From the NCBI RefSeq assembly GCF_947624825.1, contig NZ_CANQLZ010000003.1:1-64000 (forward strand): a stretch of 64,000 bases of DNA. Reading direction: 5' to 3'. Position numbers and translations under genes: made by a program. The DNA is from an uncultured Acinetobacter sp. (GTDB lineage: Bacteria; Pseudomonadota; Gammaproteobacteria; Pseudomonadales; Moraxellaceae). Each line of letters starts with the position of its first letter. The first letter of the stretch is position 1. A model generated the notes under the pieces. The model was not told the origin of the DNA. It made no database searches and saw nothing but the letters and a program-made list of their open reading frames with translations. This document shows positions 34,229-42,102 of the stretch, piece by piece.

Positions 34229-34372
34229 TTATTTAGATTTTAAACCACGTTGTCTACGGCAGCGTTCTGAGCAATACTTCACCTCGTCCCAGCAGCGCTG
34301 CCATTTTTTGCGCCAAGTAAAACTCAAACCACAGCAGATACAAATTTTTTGAGGTAAATGTTGTTTTTTCAT
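34229..34372 (-). CDS. DUF2256 small Cys-rich protein
   Basis: This 47-codon gene is missing from the ORF track. It starts '[20 protein letters not shown]', then '[19 protein letters not shown]', which is the whole DUF2256 signature with two CxxC/CxxxC-type pairs (probable zinc ribbon). The forward frame at 34152 is its shadow. DUF2256 genes are often found beside photolyase or cryptochrome genes and beside TIGR03643-type genes. The divergent gene at 34503 is of the latter type. Confidence 0.85.
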   Translation of the reverse strand: MKKQHLPQKICICCGLSFTWRKKWQRCWDEVKYCSERCRRQRGLKSK

Positions 34373-34502
34373 AATAATCAAGTCCGTCTAATTAATTTCA
34401 ATTAAAACAAGATTTAAGCAACAAAAAATCACATATATTTCACTTTTTGTCGCTTAAGATAAAGTTTAAGCAGAGCTTTGTGTCAAGCAATAAGGGGATG
34501 AC

Positions 34503-34754
34503 ATGTCACATACAGCCGCGGATGTATCAAGAGTCATTGAAATGGCATGGGAAGACCGCACTCCATTTGAAGCCATTTTACGCGAATATGGATTGAATGA
34601 AGCAGCAGTGATTCGCCTCATGCGTCAAGAGCTTAAAAGTAGCAGTTTTAAATTATGGCGTAAACGTGTCACAGGGCGTAAAACCAAGCATGTTGCGCTA
34701 CGCTGTGATGGCGTGATTCGTGCCTACTGTAGTCGTCAATATAAACCCACTTAA
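34503..34754 (+). CDS. TIGR03643/DUF2805 family protein
   Basis: This 83-residue protein has 'EMAWEDRTPFEAILREYGL' followed by 'EAAVIRLMRQELKSSSFKLW' and 'RKRVTGRKTKH', the full family signature. The arrangement suggests a short HTH-like nucleic-acid-binding protein, but no function is known. It is divergent from the DUF2256 gene, a common partner, and ends 18 bp before the efflux adaptor gene. No photolyase gene is near, unlike the usual neighbourhood. Confidence 0.85.
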   Translation: MSHTAADVSRVIEMAWEDRTPFEAILREYGLNEAAVIRLMRQELKSSSFKLWRKRVTGRKTKHVALRCDGVIRAYCSRQYKPT

Positions 34755-34772
34755 GCCAGGAGAGTGCTTTTG

Positions 34773-35939
34773 ATGTTGTTGCGTAAGAAAAAATATCTGT
34801 TACTCGCAGCAATTGCACTGTGCGTTGTGTTGTGGTTGTTTTGGCAAAAAGTGCAAGGGCCTATTGTTGCCACTTATCATGTGCAAACCCAAGCCTTAGT
34901 ACAAACAGTCGTGGCTTCAGGTCGTCTTGAAAATGTATCACGTAGTGAAATTGGCAGCCAACTTTCAGGTGTGGTATTAGAGCGCCGTGTTGACGAAGGT
35001 CAGCAAGTGAAAGCTGGCGATGTTTTGTTGGTGATTCAATCTGATGATGTCAAAGCGCAAGTTAAAGAAGCTGAAAATGCTTTAACAGAGCTTCGTCAAG
35101 TGCGCTATCCGCAAGCACAAGTGGAACTCAAAAGTGCTGAATTACAGCTTGAACAAGCCAGTCGCGAGGCAAAACGTCGTCAAAATACCGAAGTTGGTGT
35201 ACTGTCGGTAGAAGAAAAAGAACAAGCGCGCGAGGCAGAACGCTTAGCCCGCAATCAATTGGCGGCAGCACGTCTAAAAGCACAAAGTTTAGCAGCAGGT
35301 CAAGTCGAAGAGCGCACTTTAATGGAACGTCTGAATGCATTAAAAGCACAATTGGCGAAAAGTGAAGTTCGTGCACAAGTTGCCGGTACCATTTTGACCC
35401 GCAATGTTGAGGTCGGTGATGTGGTACAACCGGGTCAAAGTTTATTTAGCCTCGCGGTAGATGGTCCAACCCAAATTTTAGTCCCGCTAGATGAACAAAA
35501 TTTACCGTATTTGGCTTTGGGGCAGTCGGCACAAGTGATTGCTGATGCCTATCCAAATCAAGCTTTTCCTGCTCAAGTTAATTTTATCGCGCCACGTATT
35601 GATCCACAACGTGGTACGGTAGATGTAAAGCTTGCAGTTGATCCTGTGCCTGAATTTTTACGTCAGGACATGACGGTATCGGTTAATATTGAAACTGCCA
35701 AACGTGATCAAGCCTTAGTCATTAATAATGATGCATTATTTAATGTGCGTGGTGCACAAGCAGATGTATGGGTGGTACGTGATCAAACATTACAACGTCA
35801 AACACTGCAATTGGGATTAAAAAGCAGTACCCAAAGTGAGGTACTACGCGGCTTAAAAGCAGGTGATCAGGTGTTACGTGATCCAAATCAGGGGCAAGAT
35901 GCACAACGTGTGCGCATTGAGCAGGTAAGCCAAGATTGA
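34773..35939 (+). CDS. HlyD/MacA-type periplasmic adaptor
   Basis: This membrane-fusion protein links an inner-membrane ABC exporter to an outer-membrane channel. One N-terminal membrane anchor ('LLLAAIALCVVLWLFW') is followed by the split lipoyl domain ('GSQLSGVVLERRVDEGQQVK' and 'EVGDVVQPGQSL'), an alpha-helical hairpin rich in Ala, Glu and Gln (about residues 90-205), and beta-barrel parts. AGGAGAG precedes the ATG at 34773; the track's GTG start at 34764 is too close to it. It is first in an adaptor-permease-ATPase operon with no outer-membrane gene, so a shared TolC-like channel is likely. Confidence 0.88.
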   Translation: MLLRKKKYLLLAAIALCVVLWLFWQKVQGPIVATYHVQTQALVQTVVASGRLENVSRSEIGSQLSGVVLERRVDEGQQVKAGDVLLVIQSDDVKAQVKEAENALTELRQVRYPQAQVELKSAELQLEQASREAKRRQNTEVGVLSVEEKEQAREAERLARNQLAAARLKAQSLAAGQVEERTLMERLNALKAQLAKSEVRAQVAGTILTRNVEVGDVVQPGQSLFSLAVDGPTQILVPLDEQNLPYLALGQSAQVIADAYPNQAFPAQVNFIAPRIDPQRGTVDVKLAVDPVPEFLRQDMTVSVNIETAKRDQALVINNDALFNVRGAQADVWVVRDQTLQRQTLQLGLKSSTQSEVLRGLKAGDQVLRDPNQGQDAQRVRIEQVSQD

Positions 35940-37150
35940 ATATTCGACGCCTGTGGACCAATTGGCTGATTGCAATTGGTTTTTTACGTGAGGGACGCAG
36001 TCAATCGCTGATGATTATTGGTGGTGTTGCCATTGGTGTGGTGGTGATTGTCTTCATTAGTGCTTTGATTCAAGGCTTACAAGCCAACCTGATTGAACGT
36101 ACTTTAGGTACACAAGCCCATATCAGTTTGCATGCACCACAACAGGTGAATCAGATCATCACCCCACCCAATACTGTGCAAATGGTCTATGAAGATCAGC
36201 GCGCACAGCGTCTACGCTCAATTAACAATTGGCAAGAAGTGCTGAGTAATCTTGATCACATTCAGACACTACAAGCCGTTTCCCCAATGGTCTCTGGGCC
36301 GGCTTTGGTCAAGCGTGGCGATGCTATTCAATCAGTGGCCATTATGGGGGTGGATTTAGCACGCTACCAACGTATTGTGCCCTTGCAAGATTATCTGATC
36401 CAAGGTCAAATTCGTTTAAAAGCAGATGATGTGTTAATTGGCAGTGAAATGGCCAAAGATCTAGGTGTGCGTGTAGGCAGTAAAATTCGTTTGGACAATG
36501 GTTTAGATGTAAACGCGGTCATGAATGTGGCAGGTATTTTTGAGCTTGGCATACGGGAATTAGACTCGCGTTATCTTTACGTTGACTTAAAACGCGCACA
36601 GTCTTTGCTCAACTTACCCGGTGGTGTCACCGTCATTGACCTACGCATTGATGATATTTTTGCGGCAGAAGAAGTTGCAGCACAGATGCACCGTCTCACG
36701 GGTTTAAAAGCAGACAGTTGGATTGGCAGTAATGCCCAATTAATGAATGCCATCTCAGCGCAAAGTTTATCTACCAATATGATTATTGTATTTGTGGCAA
36801 TTTCAGTGGCATTTGCAATTGCCAGTGTTTTGTCAATTAGTGTGGTACAGCGTACACGTGAAATTGGTATTTTACGTGCCACAGGTGCCAGTCGTGATCA
36901 AATTTTGGTGATTTTCTTAATTCAAGGCGCAGTATTTGGCCTATTGGGTTCGGTGCTGGGGATATTAACCAGTTACGCTTTAGTGTGGTCGTTTAATCAA
37001 TTTGGGCCGGGTTTATTTTATATTCCAATCTCGCCTAGCTTAATTACTGTCGCTTTATTACTGGCAACTTTAAGTGGTTTAATTGCCGCAGCCATTCCTG
37101 CACGCCGTGCTGCACGACTCGACCCAGTAGAGGCCATCCGTCATGTATAG
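35936..37150 (+). CDS. MacB/FtsX-type ABC permease
   Basis: This 404-residue permease has one N-terminal membrane helix ('MIIGGVAIGVVVIVFISALI'), a large periplasmic MacB-like domain (about 45-270), and three C-terminal helices ending 'AAIPARRAARLDPVEAIRHV', the family signature. The start is a TTG overlapping the adaptor stop (TTGA). The ATPase gene starts inside its last codons. It powers export of an unknown substrate in a mechanotransmission-type system. Confidence 0.88.
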   Translation: MNIRRLWTNWLIAIGFLREGRSQSLMIIGGVAIGVVVIVFISALIQGLQANLIERTLGTQAHISLHAPQQVNQIITPPNTVQMVYEDQRAQRLRSINNWQEVLSNLDHIQTLQAVSPMVSGPALVKRGDAIQSVAIMGVDLARYQRIVPLQDYLIQGQIRLKADDVLIGSEMAKDLGVRVGSKIRLDNGLDVNAVMNVAGIFELGIRELDSRYLYVDLKRAQSLLNLPGGVTVIDLRIDDIFAAEEVAAQMHRLTGLKADSWIGSNAQLMNAISAQSLSTNMIIVFVAISVAFAIASVLSISVVQRTREIGILRATGASRDQILVIFLIQGAVFGLLGSVLGILTSYALVWSFNQFGPGLFYIPISPSLITVALLLATLSGLIAAAIPARRAARLDPVEAIRHV

Positions 37151-37859
37151 TTCTCCTGAAGTATTACGTTTAGAGCATTTAAAGAAATCCTATAATATTG
37201 GGCAACCTAATGAAATTGAGGTTTTACATGGTATTGATTTTACCATTCAGCGGCATGACTTCGCGGCTTTAATTGGCCCCTCAGGCTCGGGCAAAAGTAC
37301 GTTACTTAATATTTTAGGCTTACTTGACCAACCCACGAGTGGCGAGATTTATTTACTTGGCCAACCCACAAGTCAAATGCATGACCAAGAGCGCACGCGC
37401 TTACGTGGGCAAAGCATAGGCTTTGTATTTCAGTTTCATCATCTGATTCAAGCCTTTAGCGTGCTTGAAAATGTGCTGATGCCATTAATGTTAGTGCATG
37501 GACGCCCCAATCAGCAGGCGATTGAGCGCGCGCATTATTTACTTGAAGCTGTCGGCTTAAAAGACTTCGCCAAGCGTAAAGCCAGTCAACTCTCAGGCGG
37601 TCAACAACAGCGCGTTGCAATTGCGCGTGGCTTAATTACGCAACCAGCATTACTGCTTGCTGATGAGCCCACAGGTAATTTAGACAGTCAAACCGCCAGT
37701 GAAGTCTTTGAATTATTCCGTGAAGTCAATGCCCAACATGAATGTGCAGTTTTATTGGTGACACATGATCCAAGGTTGTCTGCCACCTGTGACCGTACCA
37801 TTAACTTGGTGGATGGGCGGATTGAAAGTGATACCTTAACGACCAAGACACTTGACTAA
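37143..37859 (+). CDS. LolD/MacB-type ABC exporter ATPase
   Basis: This 238-residue nucleotide-binding subunit has Walker A 'GPSGSGKST', the 'FVFQFHHL' Q-loop, the signature 'LSGGQQQRVAIARGL', Walker B 'LLLADEPTGNLDS' and the switch His in 'VTHDPRL'. The 'EPTGNLDS' form is typical of the LolD/MacB/FtsE group. It overlaps the permease gene by 8 bp. Confidence 0.92.
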   Translation: MYSSPEVLRLEHLKKSYNIGQPNEIEVLHGIDFTIQRHDFAALIGPSGSGKSTLLNILGLLDQPTSGEIYLLGQPTSQMHDQERTRLRGQSIGFVFQFHHLIQAFSVLENVLMPLMLVHGRPNQQAIERAHYLLEAVGLKDFAKRKASQLSGGQQQRVAIARGLITQPALLLADEPTGNLDSQTASEVFELFREVNAQHECAVLLVTHDPRLSATCDRTINLVDGRIESDTLTTKTLD

Positions 37860-38067
37860 AGTGATAGCTTTTCACTTCCTCAATCAAGTTGGAGATGACC
37901 TATCATCAATCTAGCCAAACCACTTATACATCATTAAACATCGGGTAAAAGATGTTCAAAAATATTTAGCTTTGTGCAATGAGCGTCTTTAATCTAGACT
38001 TTTTAAAATTGCTAAATTTAAATTGTGCTCAAAATAAGGTAGATTAGCTGTTTTTAAATTTGGATAG

Positions 38068-38313
38068 ATGGTTATGAGCGTAATTGAAGCCTTTGAAGCC
38101 AAGAAAAATGCATATTTTGATTATGACTTTAATCCAATTGATGTAGACGATAATTTTCCTGATTGTATTTATAAGTCATTGGTTGGTGAACTCTATAAGC
38201 ATGTCATTGAATATCCTGATGCAACTTATTGTATCTATTACAGTGAACAGCTTTTAGGTGAAGAATGGGAGAAGCTTCAACATGATTGGCAACGTTATTG
38301 CCCACACGCTTAA
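38068..38313 (+). CDS. Hypothetical acidic 81-residue protein
   Basis: The product is acidic and aromatic-rich ('YFDYDFNPIDVDDNFPDCIY', 'YCIYYSEQLLGEEW') with no signal or membrane segment. It has GGAT before the ATG, and a second ATG lies two codons in. A good terminator follows its stop, supporting expression. I do not recognise the family. Confidence 0.6.
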   Translation: MVMSVIEAFEAKKNAYFDYDFNPIDVDDNFPDCIYKSLVGELYKHVIEYPDATYCIYYSEQLLGEEWEKLQHDWQRYCPHA

Positions 38314-38317
38314 CTTG

Positions 38318-38338
38318 ACCTCCTACGGGAGGTTTTTT
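38318..38338 (+). terminator. Terminator after the acidic small gene
   Basis: ACCTCC-TACG-GGAGGT followed by TTTTT, 5 bp after the stop codon at 38313. Confidence 0.9.
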
Positions 38339-38429
38339 CATCACAACACCCTCAATGAGAAAGCCATCTCGTCAAGCTTAAACACATTGAGGTGCTGAGT
38401 CTGTAAAACATGAGCCTTGATGATTTTTG

Positions 38430-38458
38430 CGCGCCATGAAATGAAGTTAAATGGCGCG
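38430..38458. repeat. Inverted repeat CGCGCCAT/ATGGCGCG
   Basis: An 8-bp perfect stem with a 13-nt loop lies 22 bp beyond the stop of the ABC ATPase gene (reverse strand). There is no U-run after it in the reverse direction, so it may be a weak terminator or an mRNA 3'-end stabiliser. Confidence 0.5.
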
Positions 38459-38480
38459 TTCATATTCAATCAGGCATTTT

Positions 38481-39344
38481 TCATTTGGTACTTACTTGTG
38501 TCATTCGTGGAATCTTAGGTAAATTGGCAAGTGCCGGATCAAGTGTTTCTTCAGTCACATGCACTAAAGCGTCAACGCGTTGTCTTAACTGCTTAAAGGC
38601 TTCGCTTTGCATGACCTCTGCATCACGCGGACGGGGTAAACCAACCTCAATAATTTCTTTAATTTCACCGGGATTGGCTTTGAGCGCCACAATACGATCT
38701 GCCAATAAAATCGCCTCATCCATATCATGCGTGACAAAAATAATCGTAATATCAATATTGGTCCATAAATCCATCAGATGCTTTTGCATTTTTTGGCGTG
38801 TATGTGGATCGAGTGCGCCAAAAGGTTCATCCATGAGTAAAATTTTTGGCTGATTGACCAAGGCACGCGCAATCGCAACCCGTTGTTTCATGCCGCCTGA
38901 CAATTGGTACGGGTACTGATTGGCATATTGTTCTAAACCAATAATATTGATCCACTCACGTGCTTGAGCCTCAGCCAAAGGATGGCTTTCACCTTTCATT
39001 AAGGGACCAAACATCACATTTTCTTTGACTGTTTTCCAAGGAAATAGCGTATAGCCTTGGAACACCATGCCACGTTCAGGACTTGGACCGGTCACCGTTT
39101 GACCATCGACCAATAACATACCACTGCTGTAGCCATCTAAACCTGCCACTACACGACTCAAGGTTGATTTGCCACAACCAGATGGACCAATGACACAAAT
39201 AAATTCACGTTTATGAATTTGTAAATTAATTTGATTTAAAATGGTGCGCTGAGTTTGACCTTGTTGGAAGACTTGGCTTAAATTTTTAGCTTCTAAAATG
39301 ACAGGACGTTGATAAATCTGCTCAAAGTAAACCGAGGTTGTCAT
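38481..39344 (-). CDS. ABC importer ATPase, TauB/SsuB-like
   Basis: This nucleotide-binding subunit has Walker A 'GPSGCGKST', 'VFQGYTLFPW' as Q-loop, signature 'LSGGMKQRVAIARAL', Walker B 'ILLMDEPFGALD' and 'VTHDMDEA'. It is the nitrate/taurine/sulfonate type. The track ORF has six extra codons. The ATG at 39344 overlaps the permease stop as ATGA and gives 'MTTSVYFEQIY'. With the permease gene and the binding lipoprotein at 33052 it would form one importer, probably of the type linked to urea carboxylase clusters. Confidence 0.9.
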   Translation of the reverse strand: MTTSVYFEQIYQRPVILEAKNLSQVFQQGQTQRTILNQINLQIHKREFICVIGPSGCGKSTLSRVVAGLDGYSSGMLLVDGQTVTGPSPERGMVFQGYTLFPWKTVKENVMFGPLMKGESHPLAEAQAREWINIIGLEQYANQYPYQLSGGMKQRVAIARALVNQPKILLMDEPFGALDPHTRQKMQKHLMDLWTNIDITIIFVTHDMDEAILLADRIVALKANPGEIKEIIEVGLPRPRDAEVMQSEAFKQLRQRVDALVHVTEETLDPALANLPKIPRMTQVSTK

Positions 39345-40285
39345 GCTTTTACTCCTTTCCATTTAAATAAACGTTGGCCTAATTTCATTAGTAACACATC
39401 ACACACCAAACCGATCATGCCAATAATCAAAATTGCGGCAAAGACATTGTCAAAATTTTGGTAGCGTGCTTGTTGGGTAATAAACCAAGTAATTCCTGAG
39501 GTACTGCCAATGAGTTCTGCCACAATTAAATAGGTCCATGCCCAACCCAATAGCACTCTTAAATCACGATAAATGTCGGGTAATGCAGCAGGAATCACCA
39601 CGTTAAATAGACTCTTTGTTTTACTGGTCCCTAAGGTAAAACCTGCTTCAATCAGGCTTTTATCAACAGTTTTTGTGGTGTTGGCAATAATGAGAATTTG
39701 TTGAAAAAGTGTACCAATCACAATAATGGCGATTTTAGGTGCATCATTAATACCCAAAATTGCCACTGCCAGTGCGCCAAAAGCAGGCGCAGGCAAATAA
39801 CGAAAAAACTCAACAAAAGGTTCAATCAATTGCGAGATAGTTTTAGAAAATCCACATAGAATGCCTAAAGGAATGCCAATCAATGATGAAATAAAGAACG
39901 CACTAAATACCAATTGAATACTGTGCCACAGACTTTGGTGAAACCAAGGTGCAGCTGCTTGTGTAGGCGGTGTGGTAAACGCCGTGACCAATGCAGTGGC
40001 AACCTCATGCGGGGCGGGTAAATAAATTGGATTGCTGAGTAGACCTTGGGGTGGTGTTAGGCCTTGATCAACTGCAAGTTGCGCTTGTTCAGTAAAGATA
40101 TGACGTTCAACCCGACTGTCGACCTGTAAAAATGTGCTACTACCTGCATCGGTGATATGTACCTGCGGATGCCAAACGGCTGGAATGTAGCTTATGGCAC
40201 ACCAAATTAAGATTGGAATTAAAAATGAGCCAAGGCCGAACAATATTTTTTGTTGAGGGCTGAGAGATTGTGTTACGTAGCTCAT
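39341..40285 (-). CDS. ABC importer permease, TauC/SsuC-like
   Basis: This 314-residue permease has the BPD_transp_1 fold. A first helix ('ILFGLGSFLIPILIWCAISY') is followed by a long periplasmic insert of about 80 residues, then five or so helices with the EAA loop 'IEAGFTLGTSKTKSLFNVVI'. The insert is larger than in TauC and is seen in permeases near urea carboxylase genes (from memory). It is first in its operon behind a sigma-54 promoter. Confidence 0.88.
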   Translation of the reverse strand: MSYVTQSLSPQQKILFGLGSFLIPILIWCAISYIPAVWHPQVHITDAGSSTFLQVDSRVERHIFTEQAQLAVDQGLTPPQGLLSNPIYLPAPHEVATALVTAFTTPPTQAAAPWFHQSLWHSIQLVFSAFFISSLIGIPLGILCGFSKTISQLIEPFVEFFRYLPAPAFGALAVAILGINDAPKIAIIVIGTLFQQILIIANTTKTVDKSLIEAGFTLGTSKTKSLFNVVIPAALPDIYRDLRVLLGWAWTYLIVAELIGSTSGITWFITQQARYQNFDNVFAAILIIGMIGLVCDVLLMKLGQRLFKWKGVKA

Positions 40286-40332
40286 AACGTTGCCTATTGA
40301 TCATACTTTTTATATAAAACGTAATACCAATA

Positions 40333-40348
40333 AGCAAAATGAGTGCCA
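40333..40348 (-). promoter_or_regulatory. Sigma-54 (-24/-12) promoter of the permease/ATPase operon
   Basis: On the reverse strand the sequence is TGGCACTCATTTTGCT, a full match to TGGCAC-N5-TTGCW. It lies 48 bp before the permease start and directly after the lipocalin terminator. A TCATAC box (40301) follows it in the leader, as in two other sigma-54 units here. Confidence 0.82.
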
Positions 40349-40349
40349 T

Positions 40350-40378
40350 AAAAAAGCAGCCCATGAGCTGCTCTTTTT
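40350..40378 (-). terminator. Terminator of the lipocalin gene
   Basis: AGCAGC-N6-GCTGCT with U-runs on both sides lies 13 bp beyond the lipocalin stop on the reverse strand. It separates that transcript from the sigma-54 promoter that follows. Confidence 0.85.
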
Positions 40379-40390
40379 ATAATGTAAAAT

Positions 40391-40942
40391 TTACTGTTGT
40401 TTATAAGGTGTATAAATCAGATCACTTAAATCATAGCCCAATGACTTGGCATAGTTGAGGTATTCATCAACCACGGCTTGGTTTGGCTGTGGGTCGCGCG
40501 ATAATACCCATAAATATTTCTTGTTTGGCTCACCCACTAACACAGTTTGATAATCTTGATCAATTTTAAGCACCCAATAATCACCGCGTGCCACCGGAAT
40601 CCAACGAATGGCTTTAGGTAAGAAACTGACCTTTAACTTTGAATTGGCAGGTGCATTTTGAACAAAGCCTTCGGCTTTAGATTGCTTCATACTGCCATCT
40701 GCTTTGTAACAGCGGTTATCTACAGCAACATTACCTTTGGCATTCAAACTGTAATGGGCAGTGACATTGTAGGCACAGTCTTTTTGGAACATTAAAGGCT
40801 TACGTACTACTTCGTGCCACTGACCTAAATACTTATTTAAATCAACCTGCTCAACGGCTTGCACCTGAGTATTGGCAAAAGCCGGCGTCATGGCGCTTGC
40901 TGCAAGTAGGCATGCCAAGCTTATTTTTTTCAAGTGTTGCAT
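40391..40942 (-). CDS. Blc-like bacterial lipocalin
   Basis: This secreted beta-barrel protein binds lipids or other hydrophobic molecules. A signal peptide ends 'MTPAFA-NTQ', with no lipobox Cys, so unlike E. coli Blc it is probably soluble in the periplasm. Lipocalin motifs are 'YLGQWHEVVRKPLMFQ', 'YNVTAHYSLN', 'GDYWVLKI' and 'YLWVLSRDP'. The track ORF starts at a TTG at 40954. The ATG at 40942 ('MQHLKKISLAC') fits a signal peptide better. It is 183 residues long. Confidence 0.88.
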   Translation of the reverse strand: MQHLKKISLACLLAASAMTPAFANTQVQAVEQVDLNKYLGQWHEVVRKPLMFQKDCAYNVTAHYSLNAKGNVAVDNRCYKADGSMKQSKAEGFVQNAPANSKLKVSFLPKAIRWIPVARGDYWVLKIDQDYQTVLVGEPNKKYLWVLSRDPQPNQAVVDEYLNYAKSLGYDLSDLIYTPYKQQ

Positions 40943-41231
40943 ATTAGAGTCCAAGTCAAATTTATGTAGCTATGATGCTGAATTTCATAGTATTTTTACA
41001 GAGGTAAATGCGCTTAAAATTGTATAGGTATTGTGAGGATTTGAATAAAAATGTTTTCTATCGCTATTTCAGCTTCAATTGTGGATGAAATTTCACTTAA
41101 AAATCACACGCAAACTGAATCAATTTAAACAAATTTTTAATTTTTGTTATAGGTTTTGTAAGTAAAGACGAGATCTTGGCGCTTTTATATTATGTTGGGA
41201 CACTCTAAGAATAATCACATGATGTTCAAAA

Positions 41232-42086
41232 ATGATAAAAAAAGCGATCTTACCGGTTGCAGGGTTTGGAACACGACTACTACCTGCCAGTAAGGCGATT
41301 CCTAAAGAAATGATCAGTATTATTGATCGACCTGCAATTGATTATGTGGTGCAAGAAGCAATTAATGCTGGCATAGAGCATATTATTTTAGTCACACATT
41401 CGAGTAAAACCTCGATTGAGGACTATTTTGACTGCCATGCTGAACTAGAACAGCACTTGCTCAATAAAGATAAGCCAGAATTATTACAGAGTCTTCAGGT
41501 CATTCCAGCACACATTACGCTCAGCAGTGTACGTCAGGGCAAAGCCTTGGGCTTAGGTCACGCTATTTACGCAGCGCGGCACTGTTTGGCACCCAATGAA
41601 GGCTTTGCTGTGTTGTTGCCTGATGTATTAATTGATGAGCCATGTTCAAATTTAAAACAGATGATTGATGCCTATACAGCCAATCAAATAGCACAAATCA
41701 TGGTAGAACCTGTTGATCCACAACGTGTCGATCAATATGGGATTGTGGCCACTGATCAAGCACTTGCACCAGGCCAAAGCGCCTTCATTCACAGCATGAT
41801 TGAAAAACCTAGGCTGGATCAAGCACCTTCTAATTTAGCAGTGGTGGGGCGTTATGTATTACCACACCAGATTTTACCCATTTTAGCCAACACACCCGCT
41901 GGACAAGGTGGTGAGATCCAACTGACAGATGCCATTGTGCAACTTGATCAAATACAAGCCTACCACTTACAAGGGCAAAGTTTTGATTGTGGTCATCCGG
42001 CAGGTTACTTTAGCGCAACCTTGCATTATGCCAAACAGCATCCAACCCTTGGACATGAACTGCGTGAATTAATCAAAAATGCATAA
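41232..42086 (+). CDS. galU: UTP-glucose-1-phosphate uridylyltransferase (GalU)
   Basis: This enzyme makes UDP-glucose from UTP and glucose 1-phosphate. 'AILPVAGFGTRLLPASKAIPKEM' is the nucleotidyltransferase signature (quoted in two parts by family use: 'GFGTRLLPASK' and 'IPKEM'). 'LPDVLIDEP' gives the metal site and 'MIEKP' a conserved sugar-binding segment. It has 284 residues, normal for GalU. It leads a galU/ugd-like/pgi run, and a convergent pgm supplies glucose 1-phosphate. Confidence 0.95.
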   Translation: MIKKAILPVAGFGTRLLPASKAIPKEMISIIDRPAIDYVVQEAINAGIEHIILVTHSSKTSIEDYFDCHAELEQHLLNKDKPELLQSLQVIPAHITLSSVRQGKALGLGHAIYAARHCLAPNEGFAVLLPDVLIDEPCSNLKQMIDAYTANQIAQIMVEPVDPQRVDQYGIVATDQALAPGQSAFIHSMIEKPRLDQAPSNLAVVGRYVLPHQILPILANTPAGQGGEIQLTDAIVQLDQIQAYHLQGQSFDCGHPAGYFSATLHYAKQHPTLGHELRELIKNA

Positions 42087-42102
42087 GCGCTAGAGGAACC
42101 TT

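Noticed and set aside
34152-34352. 66-residue forward ORF
   Set aside because: It is the antisense shadow of the DUF2256 gene, whose reverse-strand product matches a known family.
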